From contig NC_068367.1 in the NCBI RefSeq assembly GCF_020536995.1, positions 60,577,256-60,641,255 on the forward strand: DNA of 64,000 bases, given 5' to 3'. The stretch comes from Dreissena polymorpha. Lineage: Eukaryota; Mollusca; Bivalvia; Myida; Dreissenidae. The translations under genes were made by a program, and so were the position numbers. The notes under the pieces were generated by a model, which ran no database searches, was not told the origin of the DNA, and saw nothing but the letters and a program-made list of their open reading frames with translations. Below are positions 44,698 through 57,600 of this stretch, one piece after another; position 1 is the first letter of the stretch; each line of letters starts with the position of its first letter.

Positions 44698-46205
44698 TAA
44701 GTTTTTGTATGATGTAACTTTTCAGGGCTTTATCTCAGATATGATACAAGATTTCAACATGAAACTTCATGAGTGCGTAATAATCCATGAAAAGAAGTTC
44801 CATGCACAATAACCATAACCCTACACGTTCTAAAATAAGAGTTATTGCCCTTTGTTTTTTGTATGATATAACTTTTCAGGGCCATATCTCAGGTATTCTA
44901 CAAGATATCAACATGAAACTTCATGGGTGTATAGATATCAATGAGGATAATTGCAATGCATTAAAACCATTGCACTACACTTCATAATTTGTATGCCCTA
45001 CGGAAGTGGTGGTATAAAGCAGTGCATTCTCCGTCTGTCTGTCCTTCTGGCATGCTGTTTTCTGGAGTTTTTTTTACGCAATGCTTTCAGATATTGAGAT
45101 GATATTTGGTATATCTGCCGACATGACCCTCAAATTAATTGGGTATTTCGTTCCAGGTCTATTGACTTTTGAAGACTCTTAGAAATTTTCTCTATAATAA
45201 CTGTTTCCCGGAGTTTTTTTACGCAATGCTGTCAGATATCAGGGATGTGTTTAATGAACCACCTAGGTGAGGAAAATGCTCTACCCCTCACAGAGTACAA
45301 CTAAACTCCTTTTCTGTATATAGATCCAGCAAAGTTGATAACAATTTGTAAAATATGTTTGACCTTGTAAGGTAGGAAATCAGCTGAAAGGAGGTAAAAT
45401 CACACCCCTGGTTATTGAGCTGATTTTAGGTATGTGAGTCTACCAACATGACCTATACAGATGAAGTGTGAAATACGTTCCAGTCGATTTATTTTTGGCA
45501 AAGTTATGGTCCTTGTAATTTTTTTCTATAATAACCTTTTTGGAGTTTTTTTATGCAACGCTTTCAGATATTGAGCTCATTTTTTGGTATGCGCGTCTAC
45601 TGCATGACATACAGATGAAGTGTGAAATATGTTCCGGTTCTATGACTTTGGGCGAAGTTATAGGCCTTGAACTTACATTTGTTTCTCTATAATAACTGTT
45701 TCTGGATGTTTTTTTATGCAAGGATGTCAGACATTTAGCTGATTTTTAGTATGTGAGTCTACCTACATGACCAACAGATGCAGTGCCCAATACATTCCAG
45801 GCCATTGATTTTTGGTGAAGTGATAGGCCTTTGACATAGAATTTTTTCTGTAATCACCGTTTTGGGGAGTTTTTTTACGCAACGCTTTCAGATATTGAGT
45901 CTACCTACATGACTTTGAGATGAAGTGTGAAATTTGTTCCGGTTCAATGACTTTTGGCGAAGTAATGGTCCTTGGACATACATTTTTTCTCTATAATATT
46001 TGCTTTTGTCAGTATGCTTTCAATGTTTATGATTCATGAAAGCGATACTATCTGCATTTTATTGTCTAATGCAAATCCATCACAGGTACAAATAAGTTGT
46101 AAACATAATTAAGAAAAGGCCCAACTTTTCACTTATACCTTTTCTTTTAGTTCTGCATCCATCCATTAAAAAAAAATACTTGTCAGACATATCAATGAAA
46201 CAAAT

Positions 46206-47293
46206 TTATCTTCTTCATTTCTGCACCAATTTACTTCAAATTGATACTGAGCCTCTCTTATGACAATACGGTCAATCTCAACTATGCATGGCCCCATTAC
46301 CAACCCTGGGGCGCCCCAGCCACATAGGCCACGCCCACTAAAAATTGCCTTTTACTATAATTTCTTCATTTCAACACCGATTCACTTCAAATTGATACTG
46401 AACCTCTCTTATGACAATATGGTCAATCTCAGATATGCATGGCCCCATTACCAACCCTGGGGAGCCCGGCCACAAAGGCCACGCCCACTAAAAATTGCCT
46501 TTTACTATAATTTCTTCATTTCAACACCGATTCACTTCAAATTGATACTGAACCTCTCTTATGACAATACGGTCAATCTCAGATATGCATTGCCCCATTA
46601 CCAACCCTAGGGCACCCCGCCCACATAGGCCACGCCCACCCAAAATCACCTTTTACTATAATTTCTTCATTTCTACACCGATTCACTACAAATTGATACT
46701 GAACCTCTCTTATGACAGTACGGTCAATCTCAACTATGCATGGCCCCATTACCAACCCTGTGTTGCCCCGCCCACATAGGCCCCGCCCACATAGGCCACG
46801 CCCACCCAAAATTGCCTTTTACTATAATTTCTTCATTTCTACACCCATTCACTTCAAATTGATACTGAACCTCTTTTATGACAATACAGTCAATCTCAAC
46901 TATGCATGGCGCCATTACCATCCCTGGGGCGCCCCGCCCACATAGGCCAAGCCCACCCAAAATTGCCTTTTACTATAATTTCTTCATTTCTACACCGATT
47001 TACTTCAAATTGATACTGAACATCTCTTATGACAATACGGTCAATCTCAACTCTGTATGGCCCCATTACCAACCCTGGGGTACCCCGCCCATAATAGGCC
47101 ACACCCTCCCAAAATTGTCTTTTACTATAATTTCTTAATTTCTACACCGATTCACTTCTTATTGATACTGAACTTCTCTTATGACAATACGGTTAATCTC
47201 AACTATGCATGGCCTCATTACCAACCCTGGGGCACCCCTGGGTCAAACATGCGGCGTGGGGATACGCGTCGGCCTCTGCCGCGCCGTTTCTAG
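46206..47293 (+). repeat. ~150-bp satellite array, copy 3, with CTAG-T terminus
   Basis: About seven units of the shared satellite. One unit carries a 16-bp local duplication (CCCACATAGGCC twice near 46771-46800). Ends CTAG at 47290-47293 before T. Confidence 0.85.
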
Positions 47294-48135
47294 TTATTCT
47301 TGGCTTTCTCAGTGTAATTATAGGTCTAATAAACTCTGAATCCCTTTTGAACATTTTGCACTTCCTCATTTTAATAACCTGTTGCTATTTGTAGGAGGCT
47401 TGACTGAATTCAGCATAGTCATCTGTCCAACTGTCTGTTACTCGGTCTGTCTATAAACACAAACTTGACCTCAGACATTCTCCTACCCTCCAATGTACAA
47501 TATCTTAACTTGCAGCCATTGTTCCTTTAATATGAATGGATGCATGTGCACTTTTTTGGTCCTGCTTTAAAAAGTACAAAACCTTGCCCATTTTTATGCC
47601 CATCCTTAAAAAAGGGGCATATTGCAGCAAAGTCATGCTAACTCTTAAAAAAATTCCTGTTTCATATCTTGGCCACATATTGATTGATTTTAATTGTTAT
47701 GTGTGACAAAAATCCTAAATCTCAAATGTCAAGGTTACCCTTAGGGGTAAGTGATAGGCCTTTGACATAGAATTTTTTCTGTAATCACTGTTTTTGGGAG
47801 TTTTTTTACACAACGCTTTCAGATATTGAGTCTACCTACATGACTTAGAGATGAAGTGTGAAACTTGTTCCGGTTCAATGACTTTTGGCGAAGTTATGGT
47901 CCTTGGACATACATTTTTTGTCTATAATTTCTGCTTTTGTCAGTATGCTTTCAATTTTTATGATTCATGAAAACGATACTATCTGCATTTTATTGTCTAA
48001 TGCAACTCCATCACAGGTACAAATAAGTTGTAAACCTAATTAAAAAAAGGCCCAACCTTTCACTTATACCTTTTCTTTTAGTTCTGCACCCATCCATTAT
48101 AAAAAATTACTTGTCAGACATATCAATTAAAAAAA
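47294..48135. repeat. Large duplicated unit, copy C, internally deleted
   Basis: Follows copy A from TTATTCTTGGCTTTCTCAGT to CAAGGTTACCCTTAGGGGT (about 47740). It then jumps to the sequence found at 39256 in copy A (AAGTGATAGGCCTTTGACAT) and continues to its end. About 1.8 kb of the unit is missing. Confidence 0.75.
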
Positions 48136-48323
48136 TTTGTTTGTTAATTGTTACAATTTCCAACATGTTATTTAATACGTTGTTGTGGGGTTATAGGTCA
48201 TAACTTTGACATGTTCTAGTTTTTCCTGTGGCAAGTTGAAGAATACGTGAATATCTCTACTTAAGTATGCTTAGCTTCATGCAATTCAAGAAAATGGGCT
48301 GTGATCTGTGAAAAGGGGGTTAA

Positions 48324-48527
48324 ATGCATGTGCGTAAAGTGTTGTCACCAATCAACCTGTGCAGCCCGCGCAGGCTAATCAGGGACAACACTTTTGCTTT
48401 TATGTTAGTTTTCATTTTAAGAAAGTCTCTTCTAAGCAAAAATCTTATTTATGGCAGAAAGTGTCGTCCCTCATTAGCCTGTGCAGACTTCACAGGCTAC
48501 TCTGGGACGACACTTAACGCACATGCA
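48324..48527. mobile_element. 204-bp TTAA-flanked MITE with ATGCATGTGCG ends
   Basis: TTAA at 48320-48323 and 48528-48531. Ends ATGCATGTGCGTAAAGTG and inverse TGCATGTGCGTTAAGTG. Inner inverted pairs (CCTGTGCAGCCCGCGCAGG; GTGTCGTCCC/GGGACGACAC) give a foldback structure. Confidence 0.7.
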
Positions 48528-48546
48528 TTAAACTCCCTTTTCGCAG

Positions 48547-48639
48547 AGCACTGCCAAAAATGAATACAGATCATGTTGTCGAGAGTTTAGAGATGATGTG
48601 ATCGAGGAATTGGATCATCCAACAAACAATATGAAGTAG
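48547..48639 (+). CDS. Candidate 3'-terminal exon
   Basis: After cccttttcgcag the frame reads STAKNEYRSCCREFRDDVIE then ELDHPTNNMK and TAG; an AATAAA lies about 100 nt on (48738). No upstream exon was found, and the acceptor partly overlaps the MITE edge, so this is weak. Confidence 0.25.
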   Translation, partial: STAKNEYRSCCREFRDDVIEELDHPTNNMK

Positions 48640-48649
48640 ACAATAAGAA

Positions 48650-50300
48650 TGAGGCAAAGGTAACCCACAATCCATAACTTTAAAGCTTACATCCAGTGCA
48701 GACTTACAATTGAAGAAATGATTGCTATAAGCAAAAAATAAAATGAGTTTATTTAGAGAACAATTTCAAACCATTTTATATAATTTTATACAATTAACAA
48801 ATACATTTTTGGGCTAACGTTTTTGTACATTTTTTTTCATCAGTTTTTATTTTGTTTTTGGATAGGTTTGTGAAACACCTCTTCTTTCATCCCTACTCCT
48901 TACGTTATTAGTTACAATTGATCTAAAAATATATATAATCTCTGTATATAGGTACTTGTGTTAAACTAGATGCTTCAAGAATAAAATATTGAAAACCAAA
49001 AAAGTAGACATATGAGTGTTATAGAATAAACATCATTATCAAAATTGGCAAAGTCATACTTTTACTCCAAATTTCATTTATATGCTGTATAAAAATACAA
49101 CCATTTACATTTGTTTGTATCATGTGCAACTTGAATGGGTGCTCTGCTTATCCGTTTGTTAAATCTCAGAGTTTTTGTCATCAGAACAGAACAGAACATA
49201 ACAGAATTGCTTATTTTGACGTAAGCATATACAAGCTCATGATCATGAACATACATATTCAGAAAAAACATGCATTTTAAGTTAAAACAAAACATACATC
49301 ATTTTAAAGAACAATAAATTTAAATAGACAGGAAATAAACATTTGAGAATTTGTGAGAATGTCACATGGATGAGGTTTATAAATATTGACCACACAATGT
49401 CAAGCCTATAGTTTAATAATTGCAACAATTATAAAACAAATCTGTTTTTTTTCTTTGTGAAAAATATATATATATATATTATACAACATGTATATGATTC
49501 TTTTTCTTATTATTTGAAAGCATTATTATTATTGTAAAGCATTAATATTTTAAAGCATTTAAAACTAAATATGTCTAGTTTTCTTTATATATATGACTAT
49601 TTTGTTTGAGCTATTAAGTGAGAGCAATTACAGGAAGTAGTGGTTTTGCCGAGACGCCTTGTCAGATCTGGGACAAGTATCGGTCTTCAGATCTCAATTT
49701 GCGTTTCCTAATGATTCATGGTTGTCTCACGTCAGTGCTGAGAAGCCATAGATTTGAAGCTTGTTTATGAGAATTCTCTTGTGTTTGACTGTCATCATGA
49801 GTTTCTTAATTATTTCTTGAAGAATATACTCCAGTTTTTTTATAATTTACTTGCTTCAGCAATCTTTAATGCATGCTTAAATAAGCTTTCTGAATTCTTT
49901 TATAGGCTTACTGTAAATATTCAGGCTTAACTTTGCTTAATACAATTTACAAGCAATTAGTGTAATGCGATCAGAGTATTATTTCGCGAGCAAGTATTTG
50001 TGGTGTCAAAGACAAGAGAAGTAAAATCAACAAGAAGTGTTCCTTTAGAGTTTTTACTTGAATAGTAACCATGTATCTTATTATTATTTTTTTTCTCACG
50101 AAGGTATTTACTTTTCTTGTGTTGTCAATGAGAAAATATCATAAAGATGTACCAGTAGTAATAATATTTTGAAGTATTCCTGACAGTTGATTCATTTGGT
50201 CCATTCTCAAATTGTTTCACAGGGATTTGTCCCTTTGTTCCCCATTTTGCTACTGATGTTGAAGCTTGCCAATTTTATCAATTATTCTTATAAAAGCTTA
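48650..50300. other. No gene recognised
   Basis: AT-rich sequence with a short TA run near 49467. No repeat ends or exon supported. Confidence 0.4.
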
Positions 50301-50303
50301 TTA

Positions 50304-51428
50304 TACCCCCATTACCATTGGTAATGGGGACTATATATGAGTCACTTTGTCGGTCTGTCCCGAAAATTTCTTCCGATCTTCATTGTGAGATTTTGAAATC
50401 ATTTGGCACATTTGTTCAGCATCATTGGGCAGTGTGTCATGCGAAAGAATTAAGTCGATATCTGCAACGTCAAGGTCACACTTTGAGTTCAAAGGTCAAA
50501 AATGGCCATAAATGATCTTGTCTGTGCAATTACTTTGTCATTTATTGTTAGACTTTAAAATCATTTGGCACTTTTGTTCACCATCATTGTACGGTGTGGC
50601 ATGTGAAAGAAGTACGTCGATATCTCCAAGGTCAAGGTCACACTTTGAGTTCAAAGGTCAAAAATGGCCATAAATGATCTTGTCCGCCCCGGCCATAACT
50701 ATGTTGTTCAGTATGAGATTTGAAAATCATTTGGCACATTTGTTCACCATCATTGGAAAGTGTGTCATGCAATAGAATTACGTCGATATCTCCAAGGTCA
50801 AGGTCACAGTTTGAGTTCAAAGGGCAAAAATGGCCATAAATGATCTTATCGGGGCTATAACTATGTCATTCATTGTGAGACTTTAAAATTACTGGGTACA
50901 TTTGTTCACAATCATTGGATGGTGTGTCATGCGAAAGAATTACGTCGATATCTCCAAGGTCAAGGTCACTTTTTGAGTTCAAACGTCAAAAATTGCCATT
51001 AATGATATCGTCCGGGCCATTACTGTCATTCATTGTGAGTTTTTAAAATTACTCGGTACATACATTCACAATCATTGGACGGTGTGTCATGCGAAAGAAT
51101 AATGTCAATATCTCCAAGGTCAAGGTCACACTTGGATTTAAACAGTCAAAAATGGCCATTAATGCGCTTGTCCTGGCCATAACTATGTCATTCATTGCGA
51201 AATTTTAAAATGACTCTGTACATTCATTTTATTCACAGTCATTGGACGGTGTGTCATGCGAAAGAATTCAAGAGTTCAAAGGTCAAAATGGCCATAAATG
51301 ATAATGGCATATTAATTCTTAAAAATCGCCATAAATTAGCTTCTTTTGTTTTGTGAAGACAGCATGCAAAATATTCTGTTTTAATGCATCATGTGGGGAT
51401 ATACGTCACGTCTGTGACAAAGCTCTAG
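50304..51428 (+). mobile_element. Helitron-like element with CCCCATTACC palindromic head and nuclear-receptor-like repeats
   Basis: Head CCCCATTACC-ATT-GGTAATGGGG (50307-50329). Then six to seven ~165-bp units with TCATTTGGCACATTTGTTCA, TCTCCAAGGTCAAGGTCACA and GAGTTCAAAGGTCAAAAATG. The 3' end has GTCACGTCTGTGAC hairpin, AAAGCT, CTAG (51425-51428) and T. Its last ~70 bp match the different element at 57601-58879. Confidence 0.7.
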
Positions 51429-51439
51429 TTGAATAAGAT

Positions 51440-51705
51440 TTATATGATCTCCCAACTAGAGGCTGGAAAGGCTCTAGCCTCATGCGGACACACTCCTTTT
51501 GGACCCAACATTTGGATCTGCCAACAACAGACCAAGACCACTTCATATGATCTCCCAACAAGAGGCCGGAAAGGTTCTAACCTCATGCGCTCACACTCCT
51601 TTTGGACCTAACATTCAGATCCACCCACAACACATAAAGACAACATTATATGATCTCCCAACAAGAGGCCAGAAAGGTTCTAACCTCATGAGCACATACT
51701 TGAAT
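51440..51705. repeat. ~102-bp tandem repeat, 2.5 units
   Basis: Units contain TATGATCTCCCAACAAGAGG and CGGACACACTCCTTTTGGAC. It lies next to the left side of the Ty3/Gypsy fossil. Confidence 0.7.
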
Positions 51706-53649
51706 CAGTGTTGGACAGACAACTGACCGAACCTTGCACTAATTAAATGGTTCGATCCCAATTTACATAATGCCCTTGCCAGCGCTTGACCCCTTAAAGG
51801 TTTTACAAACACCTGCTGTTCTGATCAGTGTTTCGCAAAACCTCCTCAAGGGTCACAAGCCCTATTCAAGCCGCGACATTTGCCACCTCTCCCACATATG
51901 CCGGAGTGTTAGTATCCTGAACCTGGACACACAAGTAGGGAGAGTCAGTTTCCACCAGCAGCCAATCCGCCGCAATCCCTCGGACGACAGACTTCTTCAC
52001 TTCATCAAAGCGTGCAGCAAGACCAGTGATGCTTAAGTAGCACCAAGGGAATGCGGCGGACCAACCTAGAACCTGGTCAAAAGTTTTCTAAACCAAAGTT
52101 GTCCCCTTTTTCTCGCCATACCTACCCGGCCTTCTACCGCCCTTTCGACCCTTCCATGGTCTAAGGGCAACATGGTTCCTAGCTATATTAATAGGTCCTG
52201 CCCGGACACCCATAGCATTCCCCAGTAATTGGCCTCTTCCACCGCTCCAAATATATCATGGCCATCGACACGACCAACCCTATATGACGCCCTGCAAGTA
52301 CAAACCAAGCGACATCGGTTAATCCTGTTAAATCACATGAATGTTTTGTGCATTTCAATATATCAGACCCTACACTCAGGGCATGTATACAGATCTATTT
52401 CTTCACCCTCTTCCTCAGTGACTCCCTGACGCAACTTCCGTGAAACCACTCCTCACAACGTCACATGCAATCATAAAGGAGCCATCGTCAATTCCCCTAC
52501 ACATACAGTATATGGGCTTATCTTGCCCATCATCCACAAGACTCAACTTGCTTTCTCACGAATCTTCCATTCAGGGAGATTATCAAGGTTACAAATTTTC
52601 AGGCGGTAATGATTCACATTGACCCTTTTTCCACGAAGTCGGACCTGGTACAGGAAAGCAGTAAATTTGTTAACTACTGCCCCCCGGGCCCAGTCCATTG
52701 TGGCAACTTCTTCTTAGCCTTGCCATCTTTCCCGCCGCATTCAGCACATATACCAGGTCTCCCACCCAATATGTGTTCCGGTATAACCTCACATCATGAT
52801 CCCGCTACATGTGAGCTTGATTTCCGCCTAAACATTTGTGAGCAGTTTCATGAACTGACACCATACTTTGTTCCAGATTCTTTACATATTCCATCACAGG
52901 TTGTGCCTCATGAGGCGGCAATGGGTAAACCAGTTCCGCAGGAGTATAAACCTCCCTTACTGTTAGAGGTGAAACCAGTACTCCTACACACTGCCGAACG
53001 CATAGCCGCCGCTATTTGTTGTAGGTTTTCATCCCACGTATTTTGTCCGGAGCCTACATAGCAGTGAACTGCATCAATGAGTGTGTGGTTGTACCTTTCG
53101 ACCTGACCATTAGTGCTAGGTCAATAAGCCGTTGTTAGAGTCTTATTAATGTGCAACGATTTACACACTTGTGTGAACAACAGGCTTTCAAAGTTTGTGC
53201 CACTATCAGTCATGATTTCCATGGTTATTCCATACCTATAGAACACTTGATTCTCCACTGCCTCGCAGTTACTTCAGCTGTCTGTGAAGGTTACGGGATC
53301 CACAACCATCATCACATATTGATTACCTCTTTGCGTCAGTGCCAAAGGACCTAAGAAGTCTAAGTGAACCCTTTCCATTGGAAGGCCAGAATGAAACAGA
53401 ATCATTTCACCCATAGACTTGTGGTTAGGCTTTTTACTTACAGAACAACGGGGACAACTGGATACGTATTTGATTATATCCTGTGACATGCGATGCCAAA
53501 AATACTTGGCCTTAACCCTATCGATTGTACGTTGCTTACCCTGATGTCCTGACATAGGAATGTTATGGTTCAAGACCATTATCTCTTGGCGTAATCCTGT
53601 GGTACATTTGCTCATGGTCAGGATGTCATCCAAGAAAGCAAGAACACTA

Positions 53650-55459
53650 CACTGTAACCCATGCAACAGCGTTATAAACGGATCCACGTTATAAGTTTTG
53701 AGCTCATTTATTGCAGGGGGCTGTAAAAACATGTATAGTATAGCCTATAATATAGGTCCTGTAGGCTGTGTTGTCATCCGAAAATACATGCATATAAACC
53801 AAATCATATCTATAACATTATACATACCGCTTTTATAATGTGCACATTAATCCAATAATCCAATAAAGTTACAAAATCACTTAAACAAATAATAATCTTT
53901 AACATTTATGACGATAAATATGTTTACGAATTTCGTAAACACAACTATATGACTGCGCCATTTTTCAGGAGTGTAAAGAGAACAGTGCATTATGGGGTAG
54001 AGCTTTCATTAGACAAGCGATTTTAAATTTAGATTGAATGCAATAAGATACATCTACAAATTGCGTCATACGCCGTCATGCAAAAAACGTGATTTTCGGG
54101 GACTTTCTGAAACCGGGCAAAAGTAAATCTCTGTTAACAATTACACTGCGTTAGCATGTAAATGAATCGTCTGGATTATTTAATTAATTTCTCGTACATA
54201 AACTGAATTAAATGACTAAATACTAGAATGATAATGAAATGACAGAAAAACTTGTTTTATACTGTGTGCAGTATATTTCAAAGCGGCTCCTTAAATATAG
54301 AGTCAAACTGCAATCATATCAAAGTAAAAATGTTTTTATCGTTTTGAATAACTTAAATTTGATAATTATCCCGCTTGCACTTACCTTATTCAAATTAGCT
54401 CACCAAACAGCCTTGATAGGGAATACATGTAATAAACACTGATTTGCGAGTTTTCACACCTTTATTAACATCACACAACAGATTAACACCAATTAGCTGT
54501 CAAGTGGCGTTTAACCTCTAATCGATTAAAATCAATTACACGGACGGATAAAGCAATCAAGCTGTGATCACCGCTGTCTTTGAATTTTTATGTCCCCCAC
54601 TATAGTAGTGGGGGACATATTGTTTTTGCCCTCTCTGTTGGTCTGTTGGTCTGTCTGTTGGTCTGTCTGTTGGTCTGTTTGCGCCAACTTTAACATTTTG
54701 CAATAACTTTTGCTATATTGAAGAGAGCAACTTCATATTTGGCATGCATGTGTATCTCATGAAGCTGCACATTTTGAGTGGTGAAAGGTCAAGGTCATTC
54801 TTCAAGGTCAGAGGTCAAATATATGTGGCCAAAATCGCTCATTTTATGAATACTTTTGCAATATTGAAGATAGCAACTTGATATTTGGCATGCATGTGTA
54901 TCTCATGGAGCTGCACATTTTGAGTGGTGAAAGGTCACGGTCAAGGTCATCCTTCAAGGTCAGAGGTCAAATATATGTGGCCCAAATCGCTTATTTTATA
55001 AATACTTTTGCAATATTGAAGATAGCAACATGATATTTGGCATGCGTGTGCATCTCATGGAGCTGCACATTTTGAGTGGTGAAAGGTCAAGGTCATCCTT
55101 CAAGGTCAGAGGTCAAATATATGTGGCCCAAATCGCTTATTTTATGAATACTTTTGCAATATTGAATATAGCAACTTGATATTTGGCATGCATGTGTATC
55201 TCATGGAGCTGCACATTTTGAGTGGTGAAAGGTCAAGGTCAAGGTCATCCTTCACAAGGTCAAGGTCATCCTTCAAAGTCAAACTTCATATAGGGGGACA
55301 TTGTGTTTCACAAAGGCATCTTGTTTGAAAATACATGTAGTTGCATAACATAAATTTGAATCAGAAATGGAAGGTTGGAGAAAAAACAGGATCCAAGCAC
55401 CCCCCGCGTTATATTGGACACAGGGTTATAACGGACCGCACTATATTGGAGTTACAGTG
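53650..55459. mobile_element. TA-flanked CACTGTAAC transposon, copy 2, inside the Ty3/Gypsy fossil
   Basis: Begins CACTGTAACCCATGCAACAG and ends ATATTGGAGTTACAGTG; TA at 53648-53649 and 55460-55461. Homologous to 17682-18816. It is longer because a Helitron-like element (54591-55325) lies within it. Confidence 0.75.
54591..55325 (+). mobile_element. Helitron-like element with TGTCCCCCACTA head and DR1-type repeats
   Basis: Head arms TGTCCCCCACTA / TAGTGGGGGACA with a 3-base loop (54591-54617). Then GTCTGTTG repeats and four ~148-bp units with GCAACTTGATATTTGGCATG, AAAGGTCAAGGTCA and AAGGTCAGAGGTCAAAT. The 3' end TTGTGTTTCACAA hairpin is followed by AGGCATCTTGTT. Copy 1 of the host transposon lacks it, giving an empty site. 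Confidence 0.7.
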
Positions 55460-56744
55460 TATTCCAGTTTAACCCCTGCAGCCAACCACTCTTGAAAAGG
55501 TTGCGGGCGGGCATTACATAAACCAAAAGCCATGTGTAAAAACTCAGATAGCCCATACTTGGTTGTAAATGCAGTCTTCTTTTTATCCGGCTCTTTGATC
55601 TTAATCTGCCAATATGCAGAGTCAGCATCAAGCTTTGAAAACAATTTCTGGCCAGCTAACATATCCATACAATCTTCAATCAGTGGGAAGGGATATAAAT
55701 CCTTCACCGTGACTGAGTTCAATCCCCTATAATCAACACACCATCTAATGGACCCATCACGCTTTCCAGTTAGAAGGTTGGATCACCCCCGCCTCCATCA
55801 TCTTTTAAAGATGACTCTCTTCCTCAGTGACAAAGGCCACCGGGGTTCTCTTCATTTTCTGCCTAATGGGTTTGGCATCACCAGTATCTACACAATGCTC
55901 AACAGCTGTGAAATTTCCCAGATCACATTCGTTCTTAGCAAACACATCCTCAAAATCATATGAAAACCTAGCCACCTGCACCTGTTCCCCTTTGTTCAAG
56001 TTTAACCTCCAACGCTCATAAAGATCCAAAAGATGATCTGGCACCATGATAACTTTATCACATTCAGCCTCCCTAATCACCTGTATTGAGGTCAGTTCCA
56101 CTGGAACTGGTCACACCACTCGTACCTCCTCTGCCCCCACAACCAATTTCCCTTTCTTCATTCTCAGATTGTGACCCGACAGGTTCACCATTGGCAGCCA
56201 AAGCCAGCTTCATTGACCAACATAGGCACTATCAGATCATCACACTCAGCCTCAATGGCAAAAGTGCCTATCGGCTCACCCAAAGAACACTTAACCATGG
56301 CCACCGAGATGGAGGGATAATAACAGTTCGAGCGACAGTCACATTTTCCACTCTTGCCTTGACTAACGCATCTTCTTGAACCATGGGAACTACCTGGCCA
56401 TTTAAGCACATGGTGGCCCCCACTATGTCAATTGTGGCTCCATGCTTTGTCAAGAAATCCAGCCTGAGCAGCATACAATCTTCAATAGGAGCTACATACA
56501 CCCTCTCTTGAAAAACCATATCTCCCAGTTGGATGGTCACTGGTCCCACAATTGAACCATTCATCTGCAGACCTCTCCCTGCAGTCTTCATATACACTTG
56601 TTCCAACACCGGAACCCTCTTGGATATGTGAGCTATCACTCGATTGGAGACCAAGATTACCTCAGCCGCCATGTCTACCACAGCCTGTATTGCAAGGCCA
56701 ATTAACCTTACTTTAACACGGAACATTGAGTCAGATTAAATCTG

Positions 56745-57600
56745 CCTGCTGATAAACAGTGGGCTCTTATTATAGTGGATCAGGTCTGGACCCTCTACCT
56801 GACACCTTGGCGTTTAAATGGGCAAAAGATACTTTCCTCCCCTCTATGGGTATCAATGCCCACAGGTATTGGGCGCATTGGCAAGTCACTTGAACACTAT
56901 CAATATGTCATAAAACTACTTTTTTCATTAAAAAAATCAAAAAAATCTGATATATATAAACAAGGTTGGTATCTCTTGCAAATTAGATCAAACTAAACCG
57001 CTTGATATATCAAAGTTCTCTTCTCGAGTGGATACGACTTATTATTGGCTAGACTTTTACAAAATTGAGTCTTGTATTGTGCCCTTTTTTGGGTGTAAAT
57101 ATTTAATTTTTGAATATTTATTAACACAAATTTTGTGCTTTTGGTATTGGCAAAAATTGAAAGATAACATTGATATCAAATGAATAAACTTTGATACCAG
57201 GGCTCAGTGAACCAGGAATCTACTAGTCCGAGTCCATGGACAGGGACGGCATGATACTTATTGACTGGTTCATCCACTTGTAAAAAGCCGTTTTAAAAGG
57301 ACGTTTTAAAATGGGCCCTTTTGAAAATCTATGCTCGCCGGCGACAAGTTACTTGACTTGCACAAGAAAATCCATGAACTCGTGGCATTTTAACAAATCT
57401 TTGGTTTTTGCATTATGTACTGTAAACACGTGGCACCAATATGTGTTCATTATTTCAGCAATTTATCAACGCAATTTTCATTACAGACGGATTTATACAT
57501 TTACATAAAGATACCACAAATATGTAGCCGATAGCGTTAGTCCAAATAATTACGTTAAAAGTGATATTTACATACAATATTCTGACATTTTAAATTTTTA
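56745..57600. other. No gene recognised
   Basis: AT-rich sequence between the Ty3/Gypsy fossil and the next Helitron-like element. No repeat or exon supported. Confidence 0.4.

Larger units (their letters stand above)
40268..46205. repeat. Large duplicated unit, copy B
   Basis: Near-identical to copy A over its length, apart from insertions at 40649-42011 and 42791-44697. Confidence 0.75.
52080..56740 (-). mobile_element. Ty3/Gypsy LTR retrotransposon fossil, minus strand
   Basis: Recognisable parts in minus-strand order: retropepsin-like protease (about 56270-56726), reverse transcriptase (about 55460-56100 and the YxDD-type motif region near 53620), and integrase with the zinc-binding H2C2 part and catalytic core (about 52900-53560). 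No gag and no confirmed LTR pair were seen, so the outer limits are approximate. The copy is clearly broken, with several breaks besides a 1.8-kb DNA transposon inserted in the reverse-transcriptase part. The moderate decay suggests an old but not ancient insertion. Confidence 0.75.

Noticed and set aside
49615-49775. Open stretch reading about 50 codons on the plus strand
   Set aside because: No splice sites, start context or family resemblance that I could support.
52229-53061. Plus-strand ORFs of 60-150 aa
   Set aside because: Antisense shadows of the minus-strand Ty3/Gypsy fossil.
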